From NCBI RefSeq assembly GCF_006715305.1, contig NZ_VFMY01000001.1, forward strand, positions 1,488,001 to 1,552,000: a stretch of DNA of 64,000 nt, in the 5' to 3' direction. How positions within the stretch are numbered: position 1 is the first letter of the stretch; each line of letters begins with the position of its first letter. The stretch is from Arthrobacter sp. SLBN-100 (GTDB lineage: Bacteria > Actinomycetota > Actinomycetes > Actinomycetales > Micrococcaceae). Position numbers and translations under genes: made by a program. Below the pieces are notes generated by a model. The model had not been told where the DNA came from. It was given only the letters and a program-made list of their open reading frames with translations, and ran no database searches. This document shows, in pieces, positions 32,605 to 42,683 of the stretch.

Positions 32605-35298
32605 ATGCACACAAAACAGAGACAAAACCTGCAGGTCCTTTCGGCCGTGACACTGGCGGGCTTGATGCTGGCGGGAACATTGGCCGGCGCCGGAGCGGCG
32701 ATAGCAGGAAAGTCCGACGGAAATCTTCCCGCCGGCCCAACCACAGGCAGCACCGCGGGCCAGGAGCCGTATCGGCCCGCGTACCATTTCTCGCCTGCAA
32801 AGAACTGGATGAACGATCCCAACGGAATGGTTTACCACAAAGGGGTCTACCATCTTTTTTTCCAGCACAACCCGTCCGGAAACACCTGGGGCAACATGTC
32901 CTGGGGACACGCCACCTCCACTGACCTGGTGCACTGGCAGGAGCAGCCGCTGGCCATCGCCACGGATGACCAGGAAGACGTGTTCTCGGGCAGCGTTGTG
33001 GTGGACGAGAACAACTCATCCGGTCTCGGGACTGCAGAGAACCCGCCCCTGATTGCGATTTACACCAGCGCATACAAGGACGCTTCGCCGCACCACGGAT
33101 TGCAGGCCCAGTCACTGGCCTACAGCCTGGACGACGGACGGACCTGGACCAAGTACAGTGCCAATCCCGTCCTCAACCGGAACTCCGCCAACTTCCGCGA
33201 CCCAAAGGTCTTTTGGTACAGCACTCCCGACGGCGGCGGCTATTGGGTGATGGCAGCCGTGGAGGCTTTGGACCACAAAGTACTGCTCTACAAGTCCACC
33301 AACCTCAAGGACTGGACGGCACTGAGCGAATTCGGGCCGGCCAACGCCACGGGCGGACTCTGGGAATGCCCCGACCTCTTCCCGCTGGCCGTTGACGGAG
33401 ACCCGAACAACGTCAAATGGGTCATGGTGGTCAACATCAATCCCGGCGGCGTGGCGGGCGGCTCCGCGGGCCAGTACTTCGTGGGCACCTTCAACGGCAC
33501 CACCTTCACCTCGGAGACCACGGAACCCAGCGACGCATTGCCCGCAGGCACACCCGTCGCGGGCTTCAATGACGGCACGTACAACGGCTGGACCGTGAGC
33601 AATGAACCCGGCAACTGGAAGAACGGACCCTTCGCCGGCGCTCCGGCAGCAGGAAGCCTGCCGGGCCAAAACCTTGTCAGCGGATTCGTGGGCGCAGGCT
33701 TGGTCAATTCCTTCAACGACGGCGACTGGCCCCTGGGTTCCATGTCCTCGCCCGAGTTCGCAGTGGACAGCGACTACATCAACTTCCTCGTGGGCGGAGG
33801 CCAGCATCCGCGGGTCTCCGACAAACTGGACAATACGCCCCCGCCGGGAGACCTCTTGTTCAATGGCTTCGAGGTCCCGGACGGCAGTACGCTCGCAGAA
33901 GCCGGCTGGACCGGAACGGGCGACCTCTCGCCGTCGTACCAGCCTGCCACCGCCGGAGGCGACTATTACATCGGCGCCAAGCGCATCAACACCTTCGAAA
34001 CCGGCGCCGCGCCGGGCGACGACCGGCAAGGCACCCTGACCTCCCCCGAATTCACCCTTTCGCGGAACTTTGTCAGCATGCTGGTGGGCGGCGGGCACCG
34101 GGACGCTGAGCCAGGGCAGGTACTGGAGGCCCAGTTGCTGGTGGACGGGAACGTCGTGCGCACCCTCGACGGGGACGACGCCGGAGCGCTCAACTGGAAA
34201 GGCTGGGACGTCTCAGAATTCACCGGCAAGCGGGCGCGGCTTCGAATTGTGGACCAGGCGACCGGCGGCTGGGGGCATCTCACCGTTGACCACGTCATGC
34301 TGACCGATCAAGCCGCTGTGCCCCGCTCGGACGAAACCACCGTGAACCTGGTGGTGGATGGCAAGGTTGTGCGCACAGCTACGGGCGCAAACAGCGAGGT
34401 GCTGGACTGGGCGTCCTGGAACGTAGCCGAATTCCGTGGCCGCCAGGCAAAGATCAGGATCGTGGACAACAACCGCTTCGGCTGGGGACACATCCTGGCG
34501 GACGAGTTTATGGCCGCCCCTCAGCCGGCCAGACCGCGCATCAACAGCTATGACTGGCTGGACTATGGCCGCGACTACTATGCCTCCGTTTCGTTCGGCA
34601 ACATGCCGGAGGATAAGCGTGTGATGCTCGGCTGGATGAACAACTGGGACTACGCCAACAGCATCCCTACTTTCCCGTGGCGGAGCGCGATGTCCCTGCC
34701 GCGCGAGATCGGGCTGACGCAGACGCCGGAAGGCCCCCGGCTGAGGCAGCAGGCAGTGAAGCAGGTGGACGGACTGGCCTCCGCGCCCAGTTACCGGAAT
34801 ACCGCAGGCGGGGCCATCGCACCGGGAACCCACGCCCTACCGTCCCCGGCGTCGGGAGATGTGCAGCGGATCGATGTGACCTTCGCTCCGGGCAGCGCGT
34901 CGAAGTCCGGGATCACGGTGCTCGGGAACGGAACATCGTCCACGGTCATCGGCTATGACGCCACCGCGAAAGAGGTCTATATCGACCGCGGGAATTCAGG
35001 CAACGCCGGCTTCCACCCGCTGTTTACATCGGTCGATTCGGCGCCGGTCAACGTGGATGAACAAGGAAATGTAACCCTCCGGATCTATGTGGACAGGTCC
35101 TCGCTGGAGGTCTTCGCCCAGGGCGGACTGCGGACCATCACCGACCAGGTCTTTCCGCCAGACGGAGCCAAGGAAGTGGCGCTGTTCGCCGAGGGCGGCG
35201 TTGCGCAGTTGAAGTCACTCACTGTCACCCCAATGAAACAGGCGATGTTCCTGGAATCCCTCAAGGCGCTCAACGCCGGAGGGAAGGCCCGGGGCTAG
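32605..35298 (+). CDS. Secreted GH32 levanase / exo-fructosidase with duplicated, nested insert module
   Basis: An 897-residue protein. A signal peptide (about 1-34) leads into the five-bladed propeller: WMNDPNG with nucleophile Asp71, FRDP (Asp199) and WECPDL with acid/base Glu254. The propeller is interrupted at ~320-640 and resumes at RINSYDWLDYGRDYYASVSF, then WRSAMSLPRE. A C-terminal sandwich contains VDRSSLEVFAQGG. The insert of SacC-like levanases normally has one A half ending in LxGGG and one B half containing LxVDGxVVR...GWGH. Here the order is A-A-B-B, as if one module were inserted inside another. It should release fructose from levan or inulin outside the cell. No sortase motif is visible. 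Confidence 0.9.
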   Translation: MHTKQRQNLQVLSAVTLAGLMLAGTLAGAGAAIAGKSDGNLPAGPTTGSTAGQEPYRPAYHFSPAKNWMNDPNGMVYHKGVYHLFFQHNPSGNTWGNMSWGHATSTDLVHWQEQPLAIATDDQEDVFSGSVVVDENNSSGLGTAENPPLIAIYTSAYKDASPHHGLQAQSLAYSLDDGRTWTKYSANPVLNRNSANFRDPKVFWYSTPDGGGYWVMAAVEALDHKVLLYKSTNLKDWTALSEFGPANATGGLWECPDLFPLAVDGDPNNVKWVMVVNINPGGVAGGSAGQYFVGTFNGTTFTSETTEPSDALPAGTPVAGFNDGTYNGWTVSNEPGNWKNGPFAGAPAAGSLPGQNLVSGFVGAGLVNSFNDGDWPLGSMSSPEFAVDSDYINFLVGGGQHPRVSDKLDNTPPPGDLLFNGFEVPDGSTLAEAGWTGTGDLSPSYQPATAGGDYYIGAKRINTFETGAAPGDDRQGTLTSPEFTLSRNFVSMLVGGGHRDAEPGQVLEAQLLVDGNVVRTLDGDDAGALNWKGWDVSEFTGKRARLRIVDQATGGWGHLTVDHVMLTDQAAVPRSDETTVNLVVDGKVVRTATGANSEVLDWASWNVAEFRGRQAKIRIVDNNRFGWGHILADEFMAAPQPARPRINSYDWLDYGRDYYASVSFGNMPEDKRVMLGWMNNWDYANSIPTFPWRSAMSLPREIGLTQTPEGPRLRQQAVKQVDGLASAPSYRNTAGGAIAPGTHALPSPASGDVQRIDVTFAPGSASKSGITVLGNGTSSTVIGYDATAKEVYIDRGNSGNAGFHPLFTSVDSAPVNVDEQGNVTLRIYVDRSSLEVFAQGGLRTITDQVFPPDGAKEVALFAEGGVAQLKSLTVTPMKQAMFLESLKALNAGGKARG

Positions 35299-35303
35299 AA
35301 GGC

Positions 35304-35356
35304 AGGCTTCGGCAGGCTCAGCCACCGGTATCCGGTATTCGAGCCTGCCGAAGCCT
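35304..35356. terminator. Large bidirectional hairpin after the levanase gene
   Basis: Perfect 16-bp arms at 35304-35319 and 35341-35356 (AGGCTTCGGCAGGCTC and its complement) with a 21-base loop containing a second hairpin ACCGG-TAT-CCGGT (35324-35336). It lies between convergent genes and resembles palindromic repeats I recall from Arthrobacter-type genomes. Confidence 0.7.
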
Positions 35357-35365
35357 CCAGCGGGA

Positions 35366-35659
35366 CTATTCCACCGGTTGCAGCCAGGTCAGGACTGAAC
35401 CGTCCCCTTCGATGTGTCCTGCGAGCTCGGCATTAAATGTGGCTCCGTACTCAGCGGTGATGTGCGACTGGAAGGCGTCGTCGTCCCGGTACACCTCGAA
35501 GACAAAGTACTCACGCGGGTTGGACTCCCGGGTATAGGGAAGGAAAAGTTCGTTGCCCGGTTCGCGGCGCACGTGCTCCGCCAGTTCCCGCATCATCTCC
35601 GCGACGCGCTCTTCGCTTCCGCGCTTAACGGTGAATTCGGCATACAGGGTTTTGGCCAT
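35366..35659 (-). CDS. Antibiotic biosynthesis monooxygenase (ABM) domain protein, YgiN-like
   Basis: A 97-residue single-domain ferredoxin-like fold: LYAEFTVKRGSEERVAEMMRELAEHVRREPGNELFLPYTRESNPREYFVFEVYRDDDAFQSHITAEY. This fits the quinol monooxygenase/YgiN group, cofactor-free enzymes that act as dimers, or stress proteins of unclear substrate. An AAGAAGG ribosome site precedes the ATG. It starts 24 bases after the LacI repressor stop and is likely co-transcribed with it, so it would share the fructan operator. Why an ABM protein would belong there is unknown. Confidence 0.85.
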   Translation of the reverse strand: MAKTLYAEFTVKRGSEERVAEMMRELAEHVRREPGNELFLPYTRESNPREYFVFEVYRDDDAFQSHITAEYGATFNAELAGHIEGDGSVLTWLQPVE

Positions 35660-35683
35660 GGATTTCCTTCTTTCGGTGGAGGG

Positions 35684-36703
35684 TCAGTTCGACGGCGGCA
35701 GCTCGCCCGAGCCACGCACGATCAGTTCGGAGGGAATGACGTAAGTCTGCGGAGCGCGGTCGTCGCCGTCCATGCGGGCGAGCAACCGCTCGGCGGCGAG
35801 TTTCCCGATCCGCTCGGGATGCTGCGCGATGACGGTAATTCCGGGTTCCATCATGTCGGCGAGCGCGAAGTCGTCGAAGCCCACCAGCGCCACCTTCTGG
35901 CTGGCTCCGCGTTCGCGGAGCGCCCTCATGACGCCGAACGTCACCAGGTTCTGGCTGGAGAAGATGGCTGTGGGCGGGTTGTCGGAGTCAAAGAGCTCAT
36001 GCGCGGCCCGGCGGGCCAGCTCCTCATCATGGAGGCCCTCGCGGACCTGGACACTTGACGTGGCAACACCGGCCCGGGCAAGTTCTTCCATGAATCCCCG
36101 CCGCCGCTCCCTGGCGGTCTGGATATCCGGGCGGTCGCCCAGGTAGGCCACCTTGGTATGTCCGTGTTTCAGCAGGTGGGCTGCGGCACGCGCGGAGCCG
36201 GCTGCGTTGTCCGTCACTACGGCGTCGGCGTCGATCCCCACCGGCTCACGGTCGATGAAGACGAGCGGCAAGTCGCGTGAGTGCTCCGGGATGACGTATG
36301 CCTGGCTCCGTGCGATCGGTGTGACCACCAGGCCATCGACCCGCCGCCCGAGGAAAGCGGCAACCAGGGCCTTTTCCCTCTCCGGATCGTCATCGATGCT
36401 TGCCGCGAAAACGGCGATGCCCCTCGCGGTGAGCGGGTCCTCCAACGCGCGATGGATTTCGCTGCTGAACGGGTTGGCGACGCTGGGGAGGAGCAGGCCG
36501 ATGGACAAGGTCTTCCGCCCGGCGCGCCTTAAGCTTCCCGCGGCCATGTCCAGCTGGTAGTTCAACTGTCGGGAAGCTCCCAGGACCCGCTGGCGGGTGG
36601 CTTCGGAAACCCCGGCCTCGTCATTTATGACCCGGGAAACGGTTTTGATGCCGACTCCCGCCAAGGCTGCCACGTGGCGCATCGTAGGCCGGTCCTTATT
36701 CAT
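35684..36703 (-). CDS. LacI family transcriptional regulator of the fructan/fructose module
   Basis: A 339-residue repressor. HTH: TMRHVAALAGVGIKTVSRVINDEAGVSEATRQRV with the hinge helix LRRAG. A periplasmic-binding-like effector domain follows (LSIGLLLPSVANPFSSEI; VFIDREPVG; VALVGFDDFALADMMEPGITVIAQHPERIG). ATG at 36703 is chosen: the longer frame would place the operator 36722-36735 inside the gene, and ATG at 36682 is another option. Divergent from the importer genes. The effector is probably fructose or a fructose phosphate; inference. Confidence 0.9.
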   Translation of the reverse strand: MNKDRPTMRHVAALAGVGIKTVSRVINDEAGVSEATRQRVLGASRQLNYQLDMAAGSLRRAGRKTLSIGLLLPSVANPFSSEIHRALEDPLTARGIAVFAASIDDDPEREKALVAAFLGRRVDGLVVTPIARSQAYVIPEHSRDLPLVFIDREPVGIDADAVVTDNAAGSARAAAHLLKHGHTKVAYLGDRPDIQTARERRRGFMEELARAGVATSSVQVREGLHDEELARRAAHELFDSDNPPTAIFSSQNLVTFGVMRALRERGASQKVALVGFDDFALADMMEPGITVIAQHPERIGKLAAERLLARMDGDDRAPQTYVIPSELIVRGSGELPPSN

Positions 36704-36721
36704 CTCTACTTGATAACGATC

Positions 36722-36735
36722 TGACATCGTTGTCA
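36722..36735. promoter_or_regulatory. LacI-type operator at the repressor gene
   Basis: TGACATCGTTGTCA, identical to the copies at 32557-32570 and 36800-36813; it starts 18 bases upstream of the repressor ATG, consistent with autoregulation. Confidence 0.8.
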
Positions 36736-36764
36736 CAACCTCGCTCTTCATGGTCCGTTCTTAC

Positions 36765-36794
36765 TTGACTCTACAGTGTGATGCTGATTACCTC
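36765..36794 (+). promoter_or_regulatory. Probable importer promoter
   Basis: TTGACT (36765-36770), 18-base spacer, TACCTC (36789-36794). Same -35 and spacing as the levanase promoter; the -10 is weak. The operator begins six bases after it. Confidence 0.45.
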
Positions 36795-36799
36795 TTGTT

Positions 36800-36813
36800 T
36801 GACATCGTTGTCA
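36800..36813. promoter_or_regulatory. LacI-type operator of the importer operon
   Basis: TGACATCGTTGTCA; centre 78 bp from the repressor-side copy. Confidence 0.82.
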
Positions 36814-36845
36814 GGCACGGTCAGTGCCCTACCACAGGAGATTCA

Positions 36846-37964
36846 ATGTTGAGTTCCAAGACCCCGCGGACCACCGCCACCCGTCTGCTCGCAATGGGGG
36901 CCGTCCTGACTCTCGGCGCCCTCAGCTTGTCGGCATGCGGTGGCAGTTCCTCTGCCGGCGGATCCACCGAGGGCAGTTCGGCCGATAAAATCGGTGTCTC
37001 GCTGATCGTCAAAACCACGTCCAACCCCTTCTTTGTTTCCATGCAGGACGGCGCCAAGAAGGCGGCAGCGGCCGACGGCGTGGACCTGAAGCTCGCGGCC
37101 GGCAAAGCCGACGGCGATGAGGATACCCAGATCCAGGCCATCGAAAACGCAATCTCCAAGGGCGACAAAGGTATCCTCATCACCCCTAACGGTCCGTCCG
37201 TCGTCGATGCCCTGAAGAAGGCCAAGGACGCCGGCCTGTTCGTCATCGCCCTGGACACTCCGCCGGACCCGGCCGACGCGGCCGACATCACCTTCGCCAC
37301 CGACAACTTCGCCGCCGGCGAGCTGATCGGCAAGTGGACTGGCACGCAGCTTGCCGGCAAGAAGGCCACCATCGCCCTCCTGGACCTGTTTGACGACAAG
37401 ATCGTGTCCGTGGACTACAACCGCGACCAGGGTTTCCTCTCCGGACTCGGCATCGACACCGCGGACGCCAAGAAGAACGGTGACGAAGCCAAAACAGGCA
37501 AGTACACCGCCGGCAAGGGTGGCGAGTACGAGATCGTGGGCAGCCAGGCCTCCGGAGGCAACGAGGACGGCGGCCGCACCGGCATGGAGACCCTGCTGTC
37601 CAAGAACCCGAACATTAACGTTGTCTACACCATCAACGAGCCGGCAGCCGCCGGCGCCTATGAAGCACTGAAGTCAGCCGGCAAGGAAAAGGACGTGCTG
37701 ATCGTCTCGATTGACGGCGGCTGTGCCGGTGTCAACAACGTCAAGTCCGGCGTCATCGGCGCCACAGCCCAGCAGTACCCGGTGAAGATGGCCGAACTGG
37801 GCGTCAAAGCCATCGTGGAACTCGCCAAGACCGGCAAGAAGCCGGAGAACTCCCCCGGGCTGGACTTCTACAACACCGGGGTGGAGCTTGTCACGGACAA
37901 GGCCGCTGACGGCATCAAGAGCATGACCACCGCTGACGCCACCCAGATCTGCTGGGGCAAGTAA
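36846..37964 (+). CDS. Sugar ABC transporter substrate-binding lipoprotein (FrcB-like)
   Basis: A 372-residue lipoprotein. The signal peptide ends in LSAC with Cys31 as the lipidated residue. The mature domain is a type I periplasmic-binding fold: KIGVSLIVKTTSNPFFVSMQDGAKKAA, then IQAIENAISKGDKGILITPNG, then VFVIALDTPPDPADAADITFATDNFAAGELIGKW read across blocks, close to fructose/ribose-binding proteins such as FrcB. The ATG has AGGAG five bases upstream. First gene of the importer operon. Fructose as ligand is inferred from the levanase and the kinase in the same regulon. Confidence 0.9.
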   Translation: MLSSKTPRTTATRLLAMGAVLTLGALSLSACGGSSSAGGSTEGSSADKIGVSLIVKTTSNPFFVSMQDGAKKAAAADGVDLKLAAGKADGDEDTQIQAIENAISKGDKGILITPNGPSVVDALKKAKDAGLFVIALDTPPDPADAADITFATDNFAAGELIGKWTGTQLAGKKATIALLDLFDDKIVSVDYNRDQGFLSGLGIDTADAKKNGDEAKTGKYTAGKGGEYEIVGSQASGGNEDGGRTGMETLLSKNPNINVVYTINEPAAAGAYEALKSAGKEKDVLIVSIDGGCAGVNNVKSGVIGATAQQYPVKMAELGVKAIVELAKTGKKPENSPGLDFYNTGVELVTDKAADGIKSMTTADATQICWGK

Positions 37965-37988
37965 GTCCGGACTGTGACAGGAGCAATC

Positions 37989-39032
37989 GTGACCAAGCAA
38001 CAGACAGCAGGCCCGCCGGTTACCGGACCGGACCTGGCCGAAGAGTTCCTTGACCGCCAAACCCCGCTGAGCCGGATCCGCAATGTCCTGCACCGCTACC
38101 CGGCACTGAGCCCGGCGATCGTGCTGCTCGTCGCAGTGGTGGTGTTCGGCCTCCTCAATGACCGCTTCCTCCGGTTCGAGAACCTTTCCCTGATCACCCA
38201 GCAGGTTTCCGTCGTCGGGACCCTGGCCATCGCGCAGACCCTCATCATCCTGACGGCAGGAATCGATCTCTCCGTCGGCGCCGTGATGATCCTGTCCTCG
38301 ATGGTGGTGGCGCAACTGGCGGTCAGCAACGGCCTTCCCGGCCCGGTCGCACTTCTGGGGGGACTCGTCGTCGGGCTGGCAGCGGGTGCGGCCAACGGCT
38401 TCCTGGTGACCAGGTTCCGGCTCCCGCCGTTCATCGTGACCCTGGGAACCCTGAACATCTTCATCGCGCTGACGCTGCTGTACTCGGGCGGTTCCACTGT
38501 CCGCGGCTCCAGCATGCCGGGCCTGCTCACCTGGATGGGCAGCACCTTCCCGGTGGGCCCGGTGCGCATCTCGACCGGCGTGGTGATGATGCTCCTGCTC
38601 TACGTGGCCGTTGCCTTCATCCTGGGCAAGACCGCCTGGGGACGGCACGTTTACGCAGTGGGCGATGACAAGGAGGCCGCCCGTCTGGCCGGTATCCCCG
38701 TGAACCGCGTCCTGATGAGCGTTTACCTTGCAGCGGGCGCCGTCCTCGCGATGGGGGCCTGGATCCAGATCGGCCGCACCAACGCAGCAAGCCCCAACGC
38801 GGGCGTGGACCTGAACCTGGACTCGATTACCGCCGTCGTGATCGGCGGAACCAGCCTCTTTGGCGGCCGCGGCTCAGTCTGGGGCTCCCTCCTCGGAGCG
38901 CTGATCGTGGGCGTGTTCCGCAACGGGCTTTCCCTGGCCGGGCTGGACGTGCTGTTCCAGACCCTCGCCGTCGGCGTCCTCATCATCATCGCTGTCTCCA
39001 TCGACCAGTGGATCCGAAAGGTGAAGTCATGA
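37989..39032 (+). CDS. Sugar ABC transporter permease (FrcC/RbsC-like)
   Basis: A 347-residue BPD_transp_2 permease with about ten helices. LIILTAGIDLSVGAVMILSSMV and LNLDSITAVVIGGTSLFGGRGSVWGSLLGALIVGVFRNGLSL are the diagnostic segments of ribose/fructose/xylose permeases. The GTG at 37989 has AGGAG five bases upstream; an in-frame GTG at 37974 lacks a site. It follows the binding protein by 24 bases, and its stop overlaps the ATPase start (ATGA). Confidence 0.92.
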   Translation: MTKQQTAGPPVTGPDLAEEFLDRQTPLSRIRNVLHRYPALSPAIVLLVAVVVFGLLNDRFLRFENLSLITQQVSVVGTLAIAQTLIILTAGIDLSVGAVMILSSMVVAQLAVSNGLPGPVALLGGLVVGLAAGAANGFLVTRFRLPPFIVTLGTLNIFIALTLLYSGGSTVRGSSMPGLLTWMGSTFPVGPVRISTGVVMMLLLYVAVAFILGKTAWGRHVYAVGDDKEAARLAGIPVNRVLMSVYLAAGAVLAMGAWIQIGRTNAASPNAGVDLNLDSITAVVIGGTSLFGGRGSVWGSLLGALIVGVFRNGLSLAGLDVLFQTLAVGVLIIIAVSIDQWIRKVKS

Positions 39033-39823
39033 CCTCCACCGGGCTTGAATCCCCCGCCACCAAAACCCGGCAGCCGATCCTCAAGGCGCGCAACCTCGTC
39101 AAGACCTTCGGCAAGGTTGTTGGCCTGGACGGCGTCAGCCTGGACCTCTACCCCGGTGAAGTGCTGGCCATCATCGGTGACAACGGCGCAGGCAAGTCCA
39201 CGCTGATCAAGTGCCTCACGGGCGCCGAAGTGCCGGATTCCGGCGAGCTTCACCTCTCCGGGAAACAGGTGCACTTCAAGCGGCCGCAGGACGCCCGTGC
39301 CCATGGAATCGAGACCGTTTACCAGAACCTCGCCGTGTCGCCCGCCCTCGATGTTGCGTCCAACCTCTTCCTCGGCCGGGAGGAACGCCTGCCCGGACCG
39401 CTCGGAAAGGTGTTCCGGGTCCTGGACACCAAAGGCATGCGCCGCAAGGCGAAGGAGGAGCTCACCCGCCTCGGAATTTCGACGCTCCAGGACGTCACCG
39501 TCCCGGTCGAGAACCTTTCCGGTGGCCAGCGCCAGGCCGTGGCCGTGGCCAGGGCAGCAGCGTTCGGTTCCAAGGTGGTAGTGCTGGATGAGCCGACGGC
39601 GGCGCTCGGCGTGCGGGAGTCCAACCAGGTCCTCCAGCTGGTCCGGGACCTCCGGGACCGTGGCCTTCCCGTCATCCTGATCAGCCACAACATGCCGCAC
39701 GTGTTCGACGTCGCTGACCGGATCCACATCCAGCGCCTCGGCAAATGCGCTGCCACCATCACCCCGAAGTCGCACAGCATGACGGACGCGGTGGCCATCA
39801 TGACCGGCGCGGCCACAGCCTGA
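39029..39823 (+). CDS. Sugar ABC transporter ATP-binding protein (FrcA-like)
   Basis: A 264-residue ATPase with a single nucleotide-binding domain: Walker A GDNGAGKSTL, signature LSGGQRQAVAVARA, Walker B VVVLDEPTAAL and LISHNMPHVFDVADRIHIQRLG. Ribose-type RbsA and XylG have two such domains, whereas the fructose transporter FrcA has one, which supports the fructose assignment. The ATG at 39029 overlaps the permease stop. A 10-bp-arm hairpin follows, before the kinase gene. Confidence 0.92.
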   Translation: MTSTGLESPATKTRQPILKARNLVKTFGKVVGLDGVSLDLYPGEVLAIIGDNGAGKSTLIKCLTGAEVPDSGELHLSGKQVHFKRPQDARAHGIETVYQNLAVSPALDVASNLFLGREERLPGPLGKVFRVLDTKGMRRKAKEELTRLGISTLQDVTVPVENLSGGQRQAVAVARAAAFGSKVVVLDEPTAALGVRESNQVLQLVRDLRDRGLPVILISHNMPHVFDVADRIHIQRLGKCAATITPKSHSMTDAVAIMTGAATA

Positions 39824-39861
39824 CCATCGTTCAACCGCTACCCCCCATTCTCCTTCCGGTT

Positions 39862-39898
39862 CGCGGACCTGTTCGCCTGCCCCGGCGGCAGGTCCGCG
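39862..39898 (+). other. Intra-operon hairpin between importer ATPase and fructokinase
   Basis: CGCGGACCTG (39862-39871) pairs perfectly with CAGGTCCGCG (39889-39898), leaving a 17-base loop. A second stem CCTGCC-CCGGC-GGCAGG overlaps the right arm, so the two folds exclude each other. No T-run. It may attenuate or stabilise the operon transcript. Confidence 0.55.
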
Positions 39899-39923
39899 CC
39901 CGGCTTCACGAAAGTTTGCTCAC

Positions 39924-40859
39924 ATGCTCCAGGCCACTGGCCCCGGCGCCAACGCCGACACTCCCGATGTCATCGTGGTTGGCGAAGCCCTTGTCGACGT
40001 CGTCAGCACCTCCAAAGGCAGGGTGGAGCACCCCGGCGGTTCTCCGGCCAACGTGGCCTACGGCCTGGCAAGGTTGGGCGTACGAACCAGTCTCCTGACC
40101 TCAATTGGCGACGACGAACGCGGCGCCCTGATCGAGCGTCACCTCGGCGGCGCCGGAGTCGCGCTGCTGCCCGGGTCAAAGTCAGCAGGCCGGACGGCTT
40201 CCGCCACTGCCACGTTGGGTACTGATGGCTCCGCCAGCTACGAATTCGACGTTTCCTGGGAGCTGCCGCCGGTACACCCCGCCTACTTCCCCAAGGTGCT
40301 TCACACCGGCTCGATCGCCAGCTTCCTGGCGCCGGGAGCCAGTTCCGTCAGGGGTCTCCTGGATCAGGCGCACCGCGAATGCCTGGTTTCTTACGACCCC
40401 AATATCCGTCCCGCCCTCTTGGGCAGCCACGCGGAGGCCCTCGCTATTTTCGAAGACCTGGCTCCCCTGACGGACGTCATCAAGTTGAGCGACGAGGACG
40501 CCCAGTGGCTTTACCCGCGGCTGCAGTTTGAGGACGCCGCTTCGCGGATCCTGGAACTCGGTGCAGGCCTGGCCGTGATCACCATGGGCCCGGCCGGTTC
40601 GCTGCTGGCAACACCGGCCACTCGAGTGCAGGTTCCTTCCGTTCGAACCGTAGTGGCAGACACCATCGGGGCGGGCGATTCCTACATGGCAGCCCTGATC
40701 TATGGGCTCCTCTGCCGGAGCACCGATGGGTTGGCGCCTTCCGTCCTCGAAACCTTGGGCAGGACAGCCTCGAAGGCCGCCGCGATTACGGTCGGGCGGC
40801 CGGGGGCCAATCCCCCGACCCTCTATGAGCTTTCGCCGGAACTCCAAGCGGCCGTATAG
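39924..40859 (+). CDS. PfkB family carbohydrate kinase, probable fructokinase
   Basis: A 311-residue ribokinase-fold enzyme. First signature HPGGSPANVAYGLARLGV near residue 36; the second, VADTIGAGDSYMAALIYG, carries the catalytic Asp at about residue 252. The GEALVDVV start and SYDPNIRP core are typical of bacterial fructokinases (EC 2.7.1.4). It follows the fructose importer, separated by 100 bases with a hairpin, and would trap imported fructose as fructose-6-phosphate. No strong ribosome site precedes the ATG. Confidence 0.88.
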   Translation: MLQATGPGANADTPDVIVVGEALVDVVSTSKGRVEHPGGSPANVAYGLARLGVRTSLLTSIGDDERGALIERHLGGAGVALLPGSKSAGRTASATATLGTDGSASYEFDVSWELPPVHPAYFPKVLHTGSIASFLAPGASSVRGLLDQAHRECLVSYDPNIRPALLGSHAEALAIFEDLAPLTDVIKLSDEDAQWLYPRLQFEDAASRILELGAGLAVITMGPAGSLLATPATRVQVPSVRTVVADTIGAGDSYMAALIYGLLCRSTDGLAPSVLETLGRTASKAAAITVGRPGANPPTLYELSPELQAAV

Positions 40860-40874
40860 GGGGCTTAAAATGCG

Positions 40875-40905
40875 GGAGGAGGTGGGGAAATTCCCCACCT
40901 CCTCC
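40875..40905. terminator. Bidirectional terminator between fructokinase and guaB
   Basis: GGAGGAGGTGGGGAA and its complement form perfect 15-bp arms around a single central base, between two convergent stops (40859 and 40926). AAAA precedes the stem, which gives TTTT after it on the minus strand. Confidence 0.8.
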
Positions 40906-40925
40906 GCAGCATCAAACCGTCAGGA

Positions 40926-42683
<1,758 letters not shown>

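Noticed and set aside
36704..36751. Longer N-terminus of the LacI repressor
   Set aside because: It would encode the operator 36722-36735 and adds residues before the HTH that the family does not have.
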